A stretch of DNA of 64,000 nt, taken from contig NZ_JAALFE010000003.1 in assembly GCF_011059185.1 (NCBI RefSeq), forward strand, positions 62,001-126,000, in the 5' to 3' direction. Made by a program: the position numbers and the translations under genes. The notes beneath the pieces were generated by a model. That model was not told the DNA's origin, made no database searches, and was given only the letters and a program-made list of their open reading frames with translations. Position 1 is the stretch's first letter, and each line of letters begins with the position of its first letter. Origin of the DNA: Paragemmobacter kunshanensis. Lineage in GTDB: Bacteria > Pseudomonadota > Alphaproteobacteria > Rhodobacterales > Rhodobacteraceae. Of the stretch, positions 17,626 through 26,574 are shown one piece after another.

Positions 17626-20600
17626 TCCGTCACACTCACCTGGCCTGCTGCCCCCACCGCGCGGAAATCGGGGCGGTACATGTCTTCGACCGAGGCCGCC
17701 GGATGCCGGAACACCCCCGGCGATACCGCCCTCACCACATAGCCCAACCGGAAGGGCGCATTGTCCATCCGGTCAACAGCGGCGAGGAAGCGGTCCTGCC
17801 TATATTCGGCATGGGTCACGAAATCCATCAGCCCAAGCCCCGCCAAAGCGGGCACCGCGCCCCCTGTCATCAGGTTCGGATTGTCGATCTCGAACCCGGC
17901 AGGCAGCGGGTCGGCCACCATCAGCCGCGCCTCGCCCCTGCCGAACGGGATCACCTCCAGCACGGCGATCATCCGCGTCCCGACCTTCACGGTTGCGGGG
18001 TCCATCGGCGTTCCGTCCAGGGCGAAATAGCTGCGGTTGATCGCATAGCCATTGCCCGATGCCGCCTCATCCCCTTCCGGCACGCCAAAGGTGGTGACAG
18101 TCAGTATCGTATCCGCCCCGCCATTTGCCACGGTCACAGGGGCGGCCCCCAGCGAACGCATCTCCACCAGCGGCCCTTCGGCGGGTTGCCCGTCGATCGA
18201 TACCCCAGAAACCTCCGGCCGGTCGATCAGCGCATTCGCCGCCAGCAGCGCCCAGGTGCTTTCCTGCGTCGAAAGCAGCCCCGACGTGGCGATCCGGTTG
18301 GTCAGCGCCTCACGGTCCACCGCGTTCGACCCCGCCTCGACTGCCAGCGTCAGCACGGCCGCCGCGTCGCGATAGCCCGTTCCGTAATCCGCGCGGAACA
18401 GTTGCTCCGTCTCCTGCGCGCCTGCATCCAGCGCCGCCCCGGCCCGCGCGAACATCGCATCGGCCCGCGTCTGCTCGCCATAGGCCGCCAGGGCCGCGCC
18501 AAGCTGCGCCATCGCGGTTGGCGTCGCAAAGGCATCGCCCTTCACATCGGCATAGTAGCGCAGATCGCCGATTGCCGCCGCGCCCTCCCGCGCCAGCACC
18601 ATCAGCGCATAGGCCAGCGCCTCGCCGCCAAAGTCGAAATCGGGGGCAAAGTTCACCTGGTTGCGCAGATTGTCCAGCGCCATGCGAAAGCCCGCATCCG
18701 GCACGACGAAGCCGCGCGCCTTCGCACGCGACAGGAAGTCGGTCACATAGGCATCCAGCCACAGATCCCCCGACCCCGGCGACCAGAGACCAAATCCCCC
18801 CTCAGCGCCCTGATTGGTCAGGATCTCTGCAATCGCCTCCTGCACCCGGCCTTGCACATTCTCGGCCCAGGGAAGCGACATCGCCCGCGCCACCTCGTCG
18901 AAGTAAAGCAGCGGCATGGCCTTCGATGTCATCTGTTCCGTGCAGCCATAGGGATAGCGGTCCAGCGACGCCAGAAGCCCCGGCGCATTCAGCCGCGCAA
19001 GCGGCCCGATTGCCAAGGTCGCCCGCGCACCCGGCAGATACCCCGCCAGCACCGCATCGTCGAAGGCGAAGCTTTGCCCCGCTGCCAGATCGAAACGCGA
19101 TACCCGCACGACTTCGGGATCGTTGCGCTGCACCGGCAGCGACAGCACCTTCTCCAGCACCTTCCCGTCCGGCGTGGTCAGCGACACCGCGATCTCCTGC
19201 ACGCCCTCGTCACCCGCCGTCACCGGAACCGCGATCACCTGCTTGCCCTTCTCGGCCAGATCGACCGTCGCCGGAGCATCGCCCACTGTCACCCCGCGCC
19301 CCTCGACGGCCAATTGCATGGTCCCGAAGGGCCCGGTTGCATGGACAATCTCCAGCAGCACCCGGCTTTCATCCCCCGGCGCCATGAAGCGCGGCAGCGA
19401 TGCCGTGACGACCACCGGATCGCGCACCAGCACATCCGCGCTCGCCTGTCCGACGCCGGTCTTCGACCAGGCCACTGCCATCACCTTCACCGTTCCGTTG
19501 AAGGCAGGCAGCGTGAACTCTGTCCGCGCAAGGCCATCGGTGCCCACCTCGACCGGTCCGGTAAAATAGGCCACCAACTCCTCCGTGGGCGGGGGGGCCT
19601 GCAACCGCGCCTGCGCGCCTGCATCGCCACCGGATCGCACCACGCCTTCGGCGCCGTTCATCCCGTCGATCAGTCGGCCGTAGATATCGCGGATGCCGAC
19701 GCCCAGCTTGCGCTGCCCGAAGTAATGGGCCTGCGGATCAGGCGCGGTGAAGCCCGTCAGGTTCAATATCCCCTGATCCACGGCGGCAATCGTCACATAG
19801 GCCGCCTCACCCTCGGTCAGGCCATCCACCTTCACCGCCACCGGCAATACCCCGCGCGGATCGACTTCTGCCGGAACGTCCACTGTCGCGGTCAAGGCCC
19901 GCGCGCCGGGGTCCACGCCTGCATGGGCCAATCCCAGCGCCCGCGCCGGATTGCGCCCCGCCGCCACATCCATCGGCCGCAGCACCTGCGCGGTCACATA
20001 GACGCCCGCGCCCCAGTCATCCGTCACGGGCAGTTCGATGCTGTTCTCGCCTTCCGCAACATCCACCGCCTGCATCGCGATCAGACGGTTCGACAGCACC
20101 ATCACCACCGCCTTGCCCGCGAAACGCGGCACCAGCCGCAGCCTGGCCACATCCCCCGCCACATAGGCCGCCTTGTCCAGCGAAAGCTCCAGCATGTCCG
20201 GCGTCGCCGCCGCATCCGCCGCGGCAAACCAGCCCGCGCTGAACGGAACAGAGGTCACCGCCACCCCGTCCGCCTGCGAGACGGTCAGCACATATTCGCC
20301 CCACTTCACCGGCACCGCGATCTCGGTCGCGCCATCAAGCGCAACCTCGCCCTCGGCCACCCTCTCGCGCCGCGTGACGGGTTCCCACATCCAGTTGCCG
20401 TAGGACTGATACCACTGATAGGTCGTCTCGATCCGCACCAGTTCCCAGCGCGCCGCCATAGCGATGGCCGTGCCATCCACCCCGACCCCCGCCAGCGAGA
20501 ACCGCGCCTCGGCATTCTCGGCCACCACGCCGTCGAACATGGGCCGCACGCCGATCATCGGCCCGCTTGCAGCCAAAGGCACCGTCGATACCCGCTCCAC

Positions 20601-23027
20601 GGGCCGTCCCGATCCTTCGGCCACCCGGACGGCAACCCGCGCCTCCAGTGGCATGCCGGGATCGCCGACGTCGGGCAGAACGACCGGCACCGTCGCCAGA
20701 CCCGCCGCATCCGTCCGCGCCGGATCGAAACCCTGCATCACGGCGCTGAATGGCGCGTCATGCGGACCAAAGCGGTAACCGTCCCATCCCGGCAGGCCAG
20801 CCGCTGCGCGCAGCAGCACTTCGCCTTCCACCGCCAGATCTGCCCCCGGCGCGCCGAACAGATAGCGCGCCGTCACCCCGATCTCTGCCACCTCGCCGGG
20901 CCGCAGCCCTTCGGGCAGGGCGACGTCGAAATCGATCCGCTCCGGCAGGAAATCCTCGACAAGAAAGGTGGTGGATGTCAGCGGGGGCGCATCGGCATCG
21001 GCCAGCACCTCCATCCGCCAGACGCCCCGCGGCGCACCGGCAAGGATGGGCTGCGAGATCGCATAGCCGCCGCCCCAATCGTTCACCACCTGCCGCGCAT
21101 GTTCCACGCCATCGGGGCGCTTCACCACCACCGTCAAGGGCAGCCCGTCAATCGCCGCTGCCCCGGAATCCCGTGCGAGTGCCGTGGCATGGACCGTCTC
21201 CCCCGCCCGATAGGCGCCGCGATCCGTGGACAGGAACACATCGACCGGCGGCGCGGCCTCACGCCCCTCTACCCCGCGATCCGACAGGTCGAATTCGGGA
21301 TCGTTCAGCGACAGGAAGGCCACATCCGCCTCGCCCTCGCGCGCCACGATCAGCGCGGGCGCCGCCGCCCCCACGCCCTTGGTCAGCCCCGCGTCGAACC
21401 GCGCGTAGCCCTGATCATCCGTGGCGGCCTTGCCCAGCACCTCGTTCCCGTTCGACAGAAGCTCGACCGAAACCCCTGCCTTGGCCTCGGCCGTTCCCAG
21501 CGACCGGACAAAGACATGCAGCCCGTCCACCCCGCTCAGCGTCGTCAGCGCAAGGTCCGATACCGTGAACCACTGCCACCCTGCTGGAACCTGCCAGGCC
21601 TCCTTGCCCGGGATCGCGGCGCGCAGCGCATAGACCCCTGCCCCTTGCCCCGCCAGCGCCTCTGCCATGGGCAGCCGCGTGGTGATGTCGCGGTTCACCT
21701 CCATCCCCACATCGGCCGTCCCGCGCCAGACTTCCGTGCCGGTCTGGGCGCTGAAATCATACTCCTGCCATTCCGCCATCGGGGCCGACAGATAGCCGTT
21801 CTGGAAGGCCCGGATCAGGTTCCTGTCCGTCACCCGATACAGCACAAGATCCAGCGCCTCGGTATTCACCGTCTCCACCGGCAGCGCCGGATCGCCCGTT
21901 CTCGGCAGCACATAGGCCCGCCCGGGGAACCGCACCCCGGCAGACCGGTCGCGGATGTATTGCGTGATGTCGACCGAGGCCGCCAGTTCCTGCCCATCCG
22001 CCGCAGGCAACCCCTCGCGGAAGGTCACCGTGGCGCGTTGCCCATGGGTCAGCCCTTCCACGCAGATATCGCGATACTGCGCGCTGACCGTCAGGCCCGG
22101 CTCATCCAGTTGCACAAAGCTGGCATAATCCACCCCCTTCGCCACCAGATCTTCGGAGAAGGTCGCACAGATGCGCGGCCGCGCGCTGTCGCTTTCCACC
22201 CTGTTTTCCACGATGCGAAAGCCGTATTTCCCCGCCATGTCGGCCAGAAGCGCCGCCGTGTCATCCCGCGTCTGCAGCGCTTGCGCCAGACGCAGCGCCT
22301 TGACCGTATCGCCTCCGCGTCCCAGCCGCTCCAGCACAAGGCCCATCGTCACCAGAACCGTATGCCGCTCTGCCGCGCCGTCGGCCCTCAGATAGCCGTT
22401 CACCGCCGCCTGAAGGGCACGTTCGCGCTGCGCCTGCTGATCCGGCCCCTGCATTTCGCCCGCAGCGAAAAGCAGCCTTGCATAATCCGCCCAGTCTCCC
22501 GCCGCATCCGAAAGCGTGACCGCCCCCCCCGCATACCAGGCGGCCGAAACGGCATCCCCCTGCATCTCGGCATCCCGCGCGGCGGCCTGCAATTCCGCCA
22601 GCGTCCAGCCGCCCGCCATATGCTCCTTGGCCAGGCCCTGCGCCTGTGCCGTCACCGCCGAAAACTCCCAGTCCTGCACGAAGGTCAGCTCGCCCCGGCG
22701 GATGGCAGCCCGCGCGCCCGCATCTGCCGCCGCCGTCCGTACCAGGGCCGAAACAGCCCCCGCATAGGGCGTCCCCTCGCCCGGCCCCGCCTTCATGAAG
22801 CACGATCCGTTCCGGCTGTTGAAGGTCAGCGCCTCGCAGCCGTCATTGGCCAGACAGGCGCGCTCGCAGGCTTCCAGCGTGGTGTCGAAGGCTGATGCGA
22901 AATCCCCGCCTGGAAGATCCATGTCCTGCATCATCACCAGACGCTTGGCGGGAACCAGTTCCTGCGCCGCAAGCGGCAGCGCATGCCCCGCGACCAGAAG
23001 GGAAATCAGAAGGGCGAAAAGGCGCAT
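17622..23027 (-). CDS. yfhM: Bacterial alpha-2-macroglobulin with N-terminal PAN/Apple-like domain
   Basis: These large periplasmic proteins trap proteases through a reactive thioester. The 1801-residue product starts with a signal peptide (MRLFALLISLLVAGHALPLA) without a lipobox, so it is probably soluble in the periplasm. Next comes a short Cys-rich PAN/Apple-like module (about 28-98, Cys at 54, 58, 64 and 76). A series of macroglobulin domains follows. The thioester site GCTEQ (C1362) lies in an alpha/alpha thioester domain, with a receptor-binding-like end. The start at 23027 is preferred to the upstream in-frame codon because it gives a signal peptide. It is coupled to pbpC by GTGA. Confidence 0.92.
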   Translation of the reverse strand: MRLFALLISLLVAGHALPLAAQELVPAKRLVMMQDMDLPGGDFASAFDTTLEACERACLANDGCEALTFNSRNGSCFMKAGPGEGTPYAGAVSALVRTAAADAGARAAIRRGELTFVQDWEFSAVTAQAQGLAKEHMAGGWTLAELQAAARDAEMQGDAVSAAWYAGGAVTLSDAAGDWADYARLLFAAGEMQGPDQQAQRERALQAAVNGYLRADGAAERHTVLVTMGLVLERLGRGGDTVKALRLAQALQTRDDTAALLADMAGKYGFRIVENRVESDSARPRICATFSEDLVAKGVDYASFVQLDEPGLTVSAQYRDICVEGLTHGQRATVTFREGLPAADGQELAASVDITQYIRDRSAGVRFPGRAYVLPRTGDPALPVETVNTEALDLVLYRVTDRNLIRAFQNGYLSAPMAEWQEYDFSAQTGTEVWRGTADVGMEVNRDITTRLPMAEALAGQGAGVYALRAAIPGKEAWQVPAGWQWFTVSDLALTTLSGVDGLHVFVRSLGTAEAKAGVSVELLSNGNEVLGKAATDDQGYARFDAGLTKGVGAAAPALIVAREGEADVAFLSLNDPEFDLSDRGVEGREAAPPVDVFLSTDRGAYRAGETVHATALARDSGAAAIDGLPLTVVVKRPDGVEHARQVVNDWGGGYAISQPILAGAPRGVWRMEVLADADAPPLTSTTFLVEDFLPERIDFDVALPEGLRPGEVAEIGVTARYLFGAPGADLAVEGEVLLRAAAGLPGWDGYRFGPHDAPFSAVMQGFDPARTDAAGLATVPVVLPDVGDPGMPLEARVAVRVAEGSGRPVERVSTVPLAASGPMIGVRPMFDGVVAENAEARFSLAGVGVDGTAIAMAARWELVRIETTYQWYQSYGNWMWEPVTRRERVAEGEVALDGATEIAVPVKWGEYVLTVSQADGVAVTSVPFSAGWFAAADAAATPDMLELSLDKAAYVAGDVARLRLVPRFAGKAVVMVLSNRLIAMQAVDVAEGENSIELPVTDDWGAGVYVTAQVLRPMDVAAGRNPARALGLAHAGVDPGARALTATVDVPAEVDPRGVLPVAVKVDGLTEGEAAYVTIAAVDQGILNLTGFTAPDPQAHYFGQRKLGVGIRDIYGRLIDGMNGAEGVVRSGGDAGAQARLQAPPPTEELVAYFTGPVEVGTDGLARTEFTLPAFNGTVKVMAVAWSKTGVGQASADVLVRDPVVVTASLPRFMAPGDESRVLLEIVHATGPFGTMQLAVEGRGVTVGDAPATVDLAEKGKQVIAVPVTAGDEGVQEIAVSLTTPDGKVLEKVLSLPVQRNDPEVVRVSRFDLAAGQSFAFDDAVLAGYLPGARATLAIGPLARLNAPGLLASLDRYPYGCTEQMTSKAMPLLYFDEVARAMSLPWAENVQGRVQEAIAEILTNQGAEGGFGLWSPGSGDLWLDAYVTDFLSRAKARGFVVPDAGFRMALDNLRNQVNFAPDFDFGGEALAYALMVLAREGAAAIGDLRYYADVKGDAFATPTAMAQLGAALAAYGEQTRADAMFARAGAALDAGAQETEQLFRADYGTGYRDAAAVLTLAVEAGSNAVDREALTNRIATSGLLSTQESTWALLAANALIDRPEVSGVSIDGQPAEGPLVEMRSLGAAPVTVANGGADTILTVTTFGVPEGDEAASGNGYAINRSYFALDGTPMDPATVKVGTRMIAVLEVIPFGRGEARLMVADPLPAGFEIDNPNLMTGGAVPALAGLGLMDFVTHAEYRQDRFLAAVDRMDNAPFRLGYVVRAVSPGVFRHPAASVEDMYRPDFRAVGAAGQVSVTE

Positions 23028-23174
23028 GTGGATACCATGACTGAAGCTATCTGCCCGAGTCTGACATGCGCCCGCCCCGTCTTGCAATGAGTCGTCAATT
23101 CCGATCCGCGTTTACCCCCGATTCACCGACCTCTCCGATGCTGGGAAGCGCATCAGCGGGGAATCGGTTTTCGC

Positions 23175-25724
23175 ATGACACTTTCGGCAGAACGTCTGGC
23201 ACAGGAACGGCGCGCGCGGCTTGCGGCGGAACGGCATCTGGAATGGAAAAGCCGGGAACTTGCCGCCGCCAACGAAAAGCTGGCGCTTCAGGCGCGAGCC
23301 CTTTCCGAACGCGTGGTGGAGGAGCGTCAGTCCGCCCGCGCCGCCCGATCCGAAGCGGATCGCCTGAAAGGCCAGAACGAACGCTATCTCGGCGATCTGG
23401 ATCGGGCGCATACGGCGGCCGTCATGGCCGAACGGCGGTTGCGCACCTCGATCGACGTGATCCGCGACGGTTTTGCCGTTTTCGATGGCGATGACCGCCT
23501 GCTTCTTGCCAACCACTCGTTCCAGCATCCCTTTCCGGCCGGCAGCGTTACCCCCGGCATGCCCTACCGCGACCTGCTTCAGGCCATTTCCCCCCTTCTG
23601 ATCCTGGATCAGGAACCCGAGGACTGGATCACCGCCATGTGTGCCCGTATCGCGCAGGACCAGATCCCCCCGGTCGAGATTGCGCTGCGAACTGGCCGAT
23701 GGATCCGCCTGGAAGACAGCCGCGCCCGCGACGGTGACAGGGTCTGCCTCGCCATCGACATCACCGCCGAGATGCGCCTGCGCGCCGCGATCGAGGCGAT
23801 CCCCGATGGTTTTGTCATTTTCGACAGCCATGACAGGCTGATGATGTGCAACCAGCGCTACCGCGATCTCTATGCCCTGCCACCCGACATGATCCGCCGC
23901 GACACCCGGTTCGAGGATCTGCTGCGCCACAGCCTTGCCCTTGGCCTTCACGCCGATGCCGCAGGCCGCGAAGAGGCATGGCTTGCCGAACGCCTTGCCG
24001 ATTACCGGGCCGCTTCGGGCGCGGTCGAACAGCGCTTTGCCGATGGGCGCTGGATCCTTGCGCAGGATCAGGCCACGCCCGATGGCGGGCGCGTCGGCCT
24101 GCGCTCGGACATCACGGCGGAACGACGGGCGCAGGAAACCCTGCGCGCGGCCAGCATCGCGGCTGAGGCGGCCAATCGCGCCAAATCGGCCTTCCTCGCC
24201 AACATGAGCCATGAGATCCGCACCCCCATGAACGGCGTCGTCGGCATGGCCGAACTGCTGTGCGGAACCGACCTGACCGAAGAACAGCGCCTGTTTGCCG
24301 AAACCATCCGCTCTTCCGGCGAGGCGCTCTTGACCATCATCAATGATGTCCTCGACTATTCAAAGATCGAGGCGGGGCATCTTGTCCTGCATCCCGAACC
24401 CTTCGATCTGGAACGCCTGATCCATGAAACCGCGATCCTGCTGCAGCCTCAGGCCCGGGCCGGCGGGATCGAACTGCTCACGGATTACGACATGTTCCTT
24501 CCCACCCGCTTTGTCGGCGATCCTGGCCGCCTGCGGCAGGTGCTGACCAATCTCATGGGAAATGCGGTAAAGTTCACGAAGGCGGGTCAGGTTCTTGTCC
24601 GCGTCGTGGGGGCCGATCTCGGGCCGGAAACCGCCCGCCTGCACATCACCGTCGAAGATACCGGCATCGGCATCGCCGCCGATCAGCTTGACCGCATATT
24701 CGGCGAATTCACCCAGGTCGATGATGCCAGCAACCGGCGCTACGAAGGCACCGGCCTTGGCCTGGCCATCACCCGCCGCCTGATCGAACGGATGGAAGGG
24801 GAAATCTGGGTCGACAGTACCCTCGGGCAGGGCTCCTGCTTCGGTTTCGCGGTCACGCTGCCTGTCGCCGAAGAGGTGCCGCCCGCCCGCATGCCCACCA
24901 GCCTGCACCGCCTGCTGATCTGCGCGGGTAACCCCACGAACCGCACGATCCTTGAACGCCAGCTTGCCCCCTTCGGGGTTGAGCTTACGGCCTGCCGCAG
25001 CGTCGAAGAAGCGGTTCATCAGGCCCGGGCGGGCCAGCATGACGCGGTCCTCGCCGATCATGGCCCCGACGGGATCGACGGTCTGGCCCTGTGCCGCCAG
25101 ATCGCTGCTCAGGGGGCGTCCCTGCCGGTCATCCTCATGGTCGCGCCTGACAGCCTGCCCGCCGCCGAAGCCGCCCGCGCCGAGGGAACTGTTCAGGAAG
25201 TTCTCGTCAAGCCCGTCCTTCGCGCCGATCTTTACCGGGCGTTGACGCGGCAGACCGGCGGCAGCCTGCCCCTTGTCGCCGCCGCGACGCCCGAAATGCG
25301 GCCCATGCGCGTGCTGGCCGCCGAAGACAACAAGACCAACCAGCTTGTCCTGGCAAAGATGGTGCGCGAACTCGATCTTGACCTGCGCTTTGCCGATAAC
25401 GGGCGGCAGGCCGTCCAGCTTTGGCAGGATTTCCGCCCGGACCTTGTCTTCATGGATATCTCCATGCCGGAACTTGACGGCTGTTCCGCCGCGCGCGAAA
25501 TCCGCACGGCCGAGGCAGGCCGTGCCCATGTCCCCATCATCGCCCTGACGGCCCATGCGATGGAGGAAGACAGTCAGGGCATCCTCGCCGCCGGGATCGA
25601 CCGGCATCTGACAAAACCCCTCCGCAAGACAGAGATTCTGGGCGTCCTGCTGGAATTCTGCCCGCCTGATGCCCTGCTCGGAGCCGCATCCGACCAGGCC
25701 CCCGCGCAAAGCAGCGCGGCCTGA
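23175..25724 (+). CDS. Hybrid sensor histidine kinase with two PAS and two receiver domains
   Basis: The 849-residue protein has no membrane segment. It begins with a coiled coil (about 1-95), then two PAS-like domains (about 96-195 and 205-305; DGFAVFDGDDRLLLAN and DGFVIFDSHDRLMMCN). A HisKA domain with H346 in SHEIRTPMNG and an HATPase domain (NAVKFT, DTGIGI, GTGLGLAI) follow. The first receiver-like domain has lost the N-terminal acidic pair (LLICAGNPTN) but keeps an Asp (VLADHGPDG). The second is canonical (AAEDN, D761 in FMDISMPELDG, ALTAHA, KP). It is likely cytoplasmic and senses an internal or redox cue. No Hpt or response-regulator gene is adjacent, and no strong ribosome site is seen. 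Confidence 0.88.
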   Translation: MTLSAERLAQERRARLAAERHLEWKSRELAAANEKLALQARALSERVVEERQSARAARSEADRLKGQNERYLGDLDRAHTAAVMAERRLRTSIDVIRDGFAVFDGDDRLLLANHSFQHPFPAGSVTPGMPYRDLLQAISPLLILDQEPEDWITAMCARIAQDQIPPVEIALRTGRWIRLEDSRARDGDRVCLAIDITAEMRLRAAIEAIPDGFVIFDSHDRLMMCNQRYRDLYALPPDMIRRDTRFEDLLRHSLALGLHADAAGREEAWLAERLADYRAASGAVEQRFADGRWILAQDQATPDGGRVGLRSDITAERRAQETLRAASIAAEAANRAKSAFLANMSHEIRTPMNGVVGMAELLCGTDLTEEQRLFAETIRSSGEALLTIINDVLDYSKIEAGHLVLHPEPFDLERLIHETAILLQPQARAGGIELLTDYDMFLPTRFVGDPGRLRQVLTNLMGNAVKFTKAGQVLVRVVGADLGPETARLHITVEDTGIGIAADQLDRIFGEFTQVDDASNRRYEGTGLGLAITRRLIERMEGEIWVDSTLGQGSCFGFAVTLPVAEEVPPARMPTSLHRLLICAGNPTNRTILERQLAPFGVELTACRSVEEAVHQARAGQHDAVLADHGPDGIDGLALCRQIAAQGASLPVILMVAPDSLPAAEAARAEGTVQEVLVKPVLRADLYRALTRQTGGSLPLVAAATPEMRPMRVLAAEDNKTNQLVLAKMVRELDLDLRFADNGRQAVQLWQDFRPDLVFMDISMPELDGCSAAREIRTAEAGRAHVPIIALTAHAMEEDSQGILAAGIDRHLTKPLRKTEILGVLLEFCPPDALLGAASDQAPAQSSAA

Positions 25725-25733
25725 GACCTGCCG

Positions 25734-26528
25734 TCAGGCCGCGTCTTCCGCCACCCTGTCGCGCTGGAAGACCAGCCGGCGCGCATCCGAAAGATCCGGG
25801 CAAAAGCCGTAGCCGCCCAGATCGAAGCCACGCAGATCGGCCGGATCGGTCAGGCGGTGTTCTGCGATGAACCGCGCCATCGCCCCGCGTGCCTTCTTCG
25901 CGAAGAAGGAGACGATCTTCGCATCGCCCCCCCGCCCCTCCAGAAAGACGGGGGTGATCACCGGCAGCTTCAGCGCCTTCTGATCGACCGCGCCGAAATA
26001 TTCCTGCGACGCGCAATTCACCAGCGCCGTCGCCCCTACCGCCTTTGCGTCGCCATTCAGCGCCCGCGCCAGCCGGTTGCCCCACCAGGCGTAGAGATCC
26101 GCACCCCGCGGATTGGCCAGCCTGCTGCCCATCTCAAGCCGGTAGGGCTGGATCAGGTCCAGCGGTCGCAACAGCCCGTACAGCCCGGACAGGATCCGCA
26201 GATGCCCCTGCGCCCAACGCAGCGCATCCGCATCCAGCGTCTTCGCCTCCAGCCCGGCATAGGTATCGCCGTCAAAGCAGAAGGCCGCCGCCTTCAGCCG
26301 CGCCGCATCGGGCCGTGCGGAAAAGGCGCGGAAGCGTTCCACGTTCAGCCGCGCCAGCGGTTCCGAAATCCCCATCAGCCTTTGCAGATCCTCGACCCCC
26401 AGCCCGCGCGCGATGCGCGCCAGCCGTGCCGCATCGGCGGCAAAGAGGGGCTGGCTTGGTTCCAGCCCGGCAGGCAGCGCCGCCGCCGCCTCATCCAGTC
26501 GCTTGGCAGGGGAAATCACACACAGCAT
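25734..26528 (-). CDS. yaaA: Peroxide stress protein YaaA (UPF0246)
   Basis: YaaA lowers free iron and limits DNA damage under hydrogen peroxide; structurally it is a DNA-binding fold. The 264 residues match the family closely: MLCVISPAKRLD at the start, AAFCFDGDTYAGL, LRILSGLYGLLRPLDLIQPYRLEMG, ALVNCASQEYF and ISFFAK-like VSFFAKKARG. The start has GGAGACAAAG upstream. It lies 46 bases behind recQ on the same strand, so the two may be cotranscribed, which fits a DNA-protection theme. Confidence 0.92.
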   Translation of the reverse strand: MLCVISPAKRLDEAAAALPAGLEPSQPLFAADAARLARIARGLGVEDLQRLMGISEPLARLNVERFRAFSARPDAARLKAAAFCFDGDTYAGLEAKTLDADALRWAQGHLRILSGLYGLLRPLDLIQPYRLEMGSRLANPRGADLYAWWGNRLARALNGDAKAVGATALVNCASQEYFGAVDQKALKLPVITPVFLEGRGGDAKIVSFFAKKARGAMARFIAEHRLTDPADLRGFDLGGYGFCPDLSDARRLVFQRDRVAEDAA

Positions 26529-26574
26529 CTTTGTCTCCTCTCGCCGCCCGCCCGCAAGCCGGACCTAGCCCGAC

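Noticed and set aside
17703-22895. A 1730-codon open frame on the + strand opposite the alpha-2-macroglobulin gene
   Set aside because: It is a shadow of the high GC content and biased third positions: its translation is Arg/His/Pro-rich without recognisable domains, while the minus-strand frame shows a signal peptide and the GCTEQ thioester motif.
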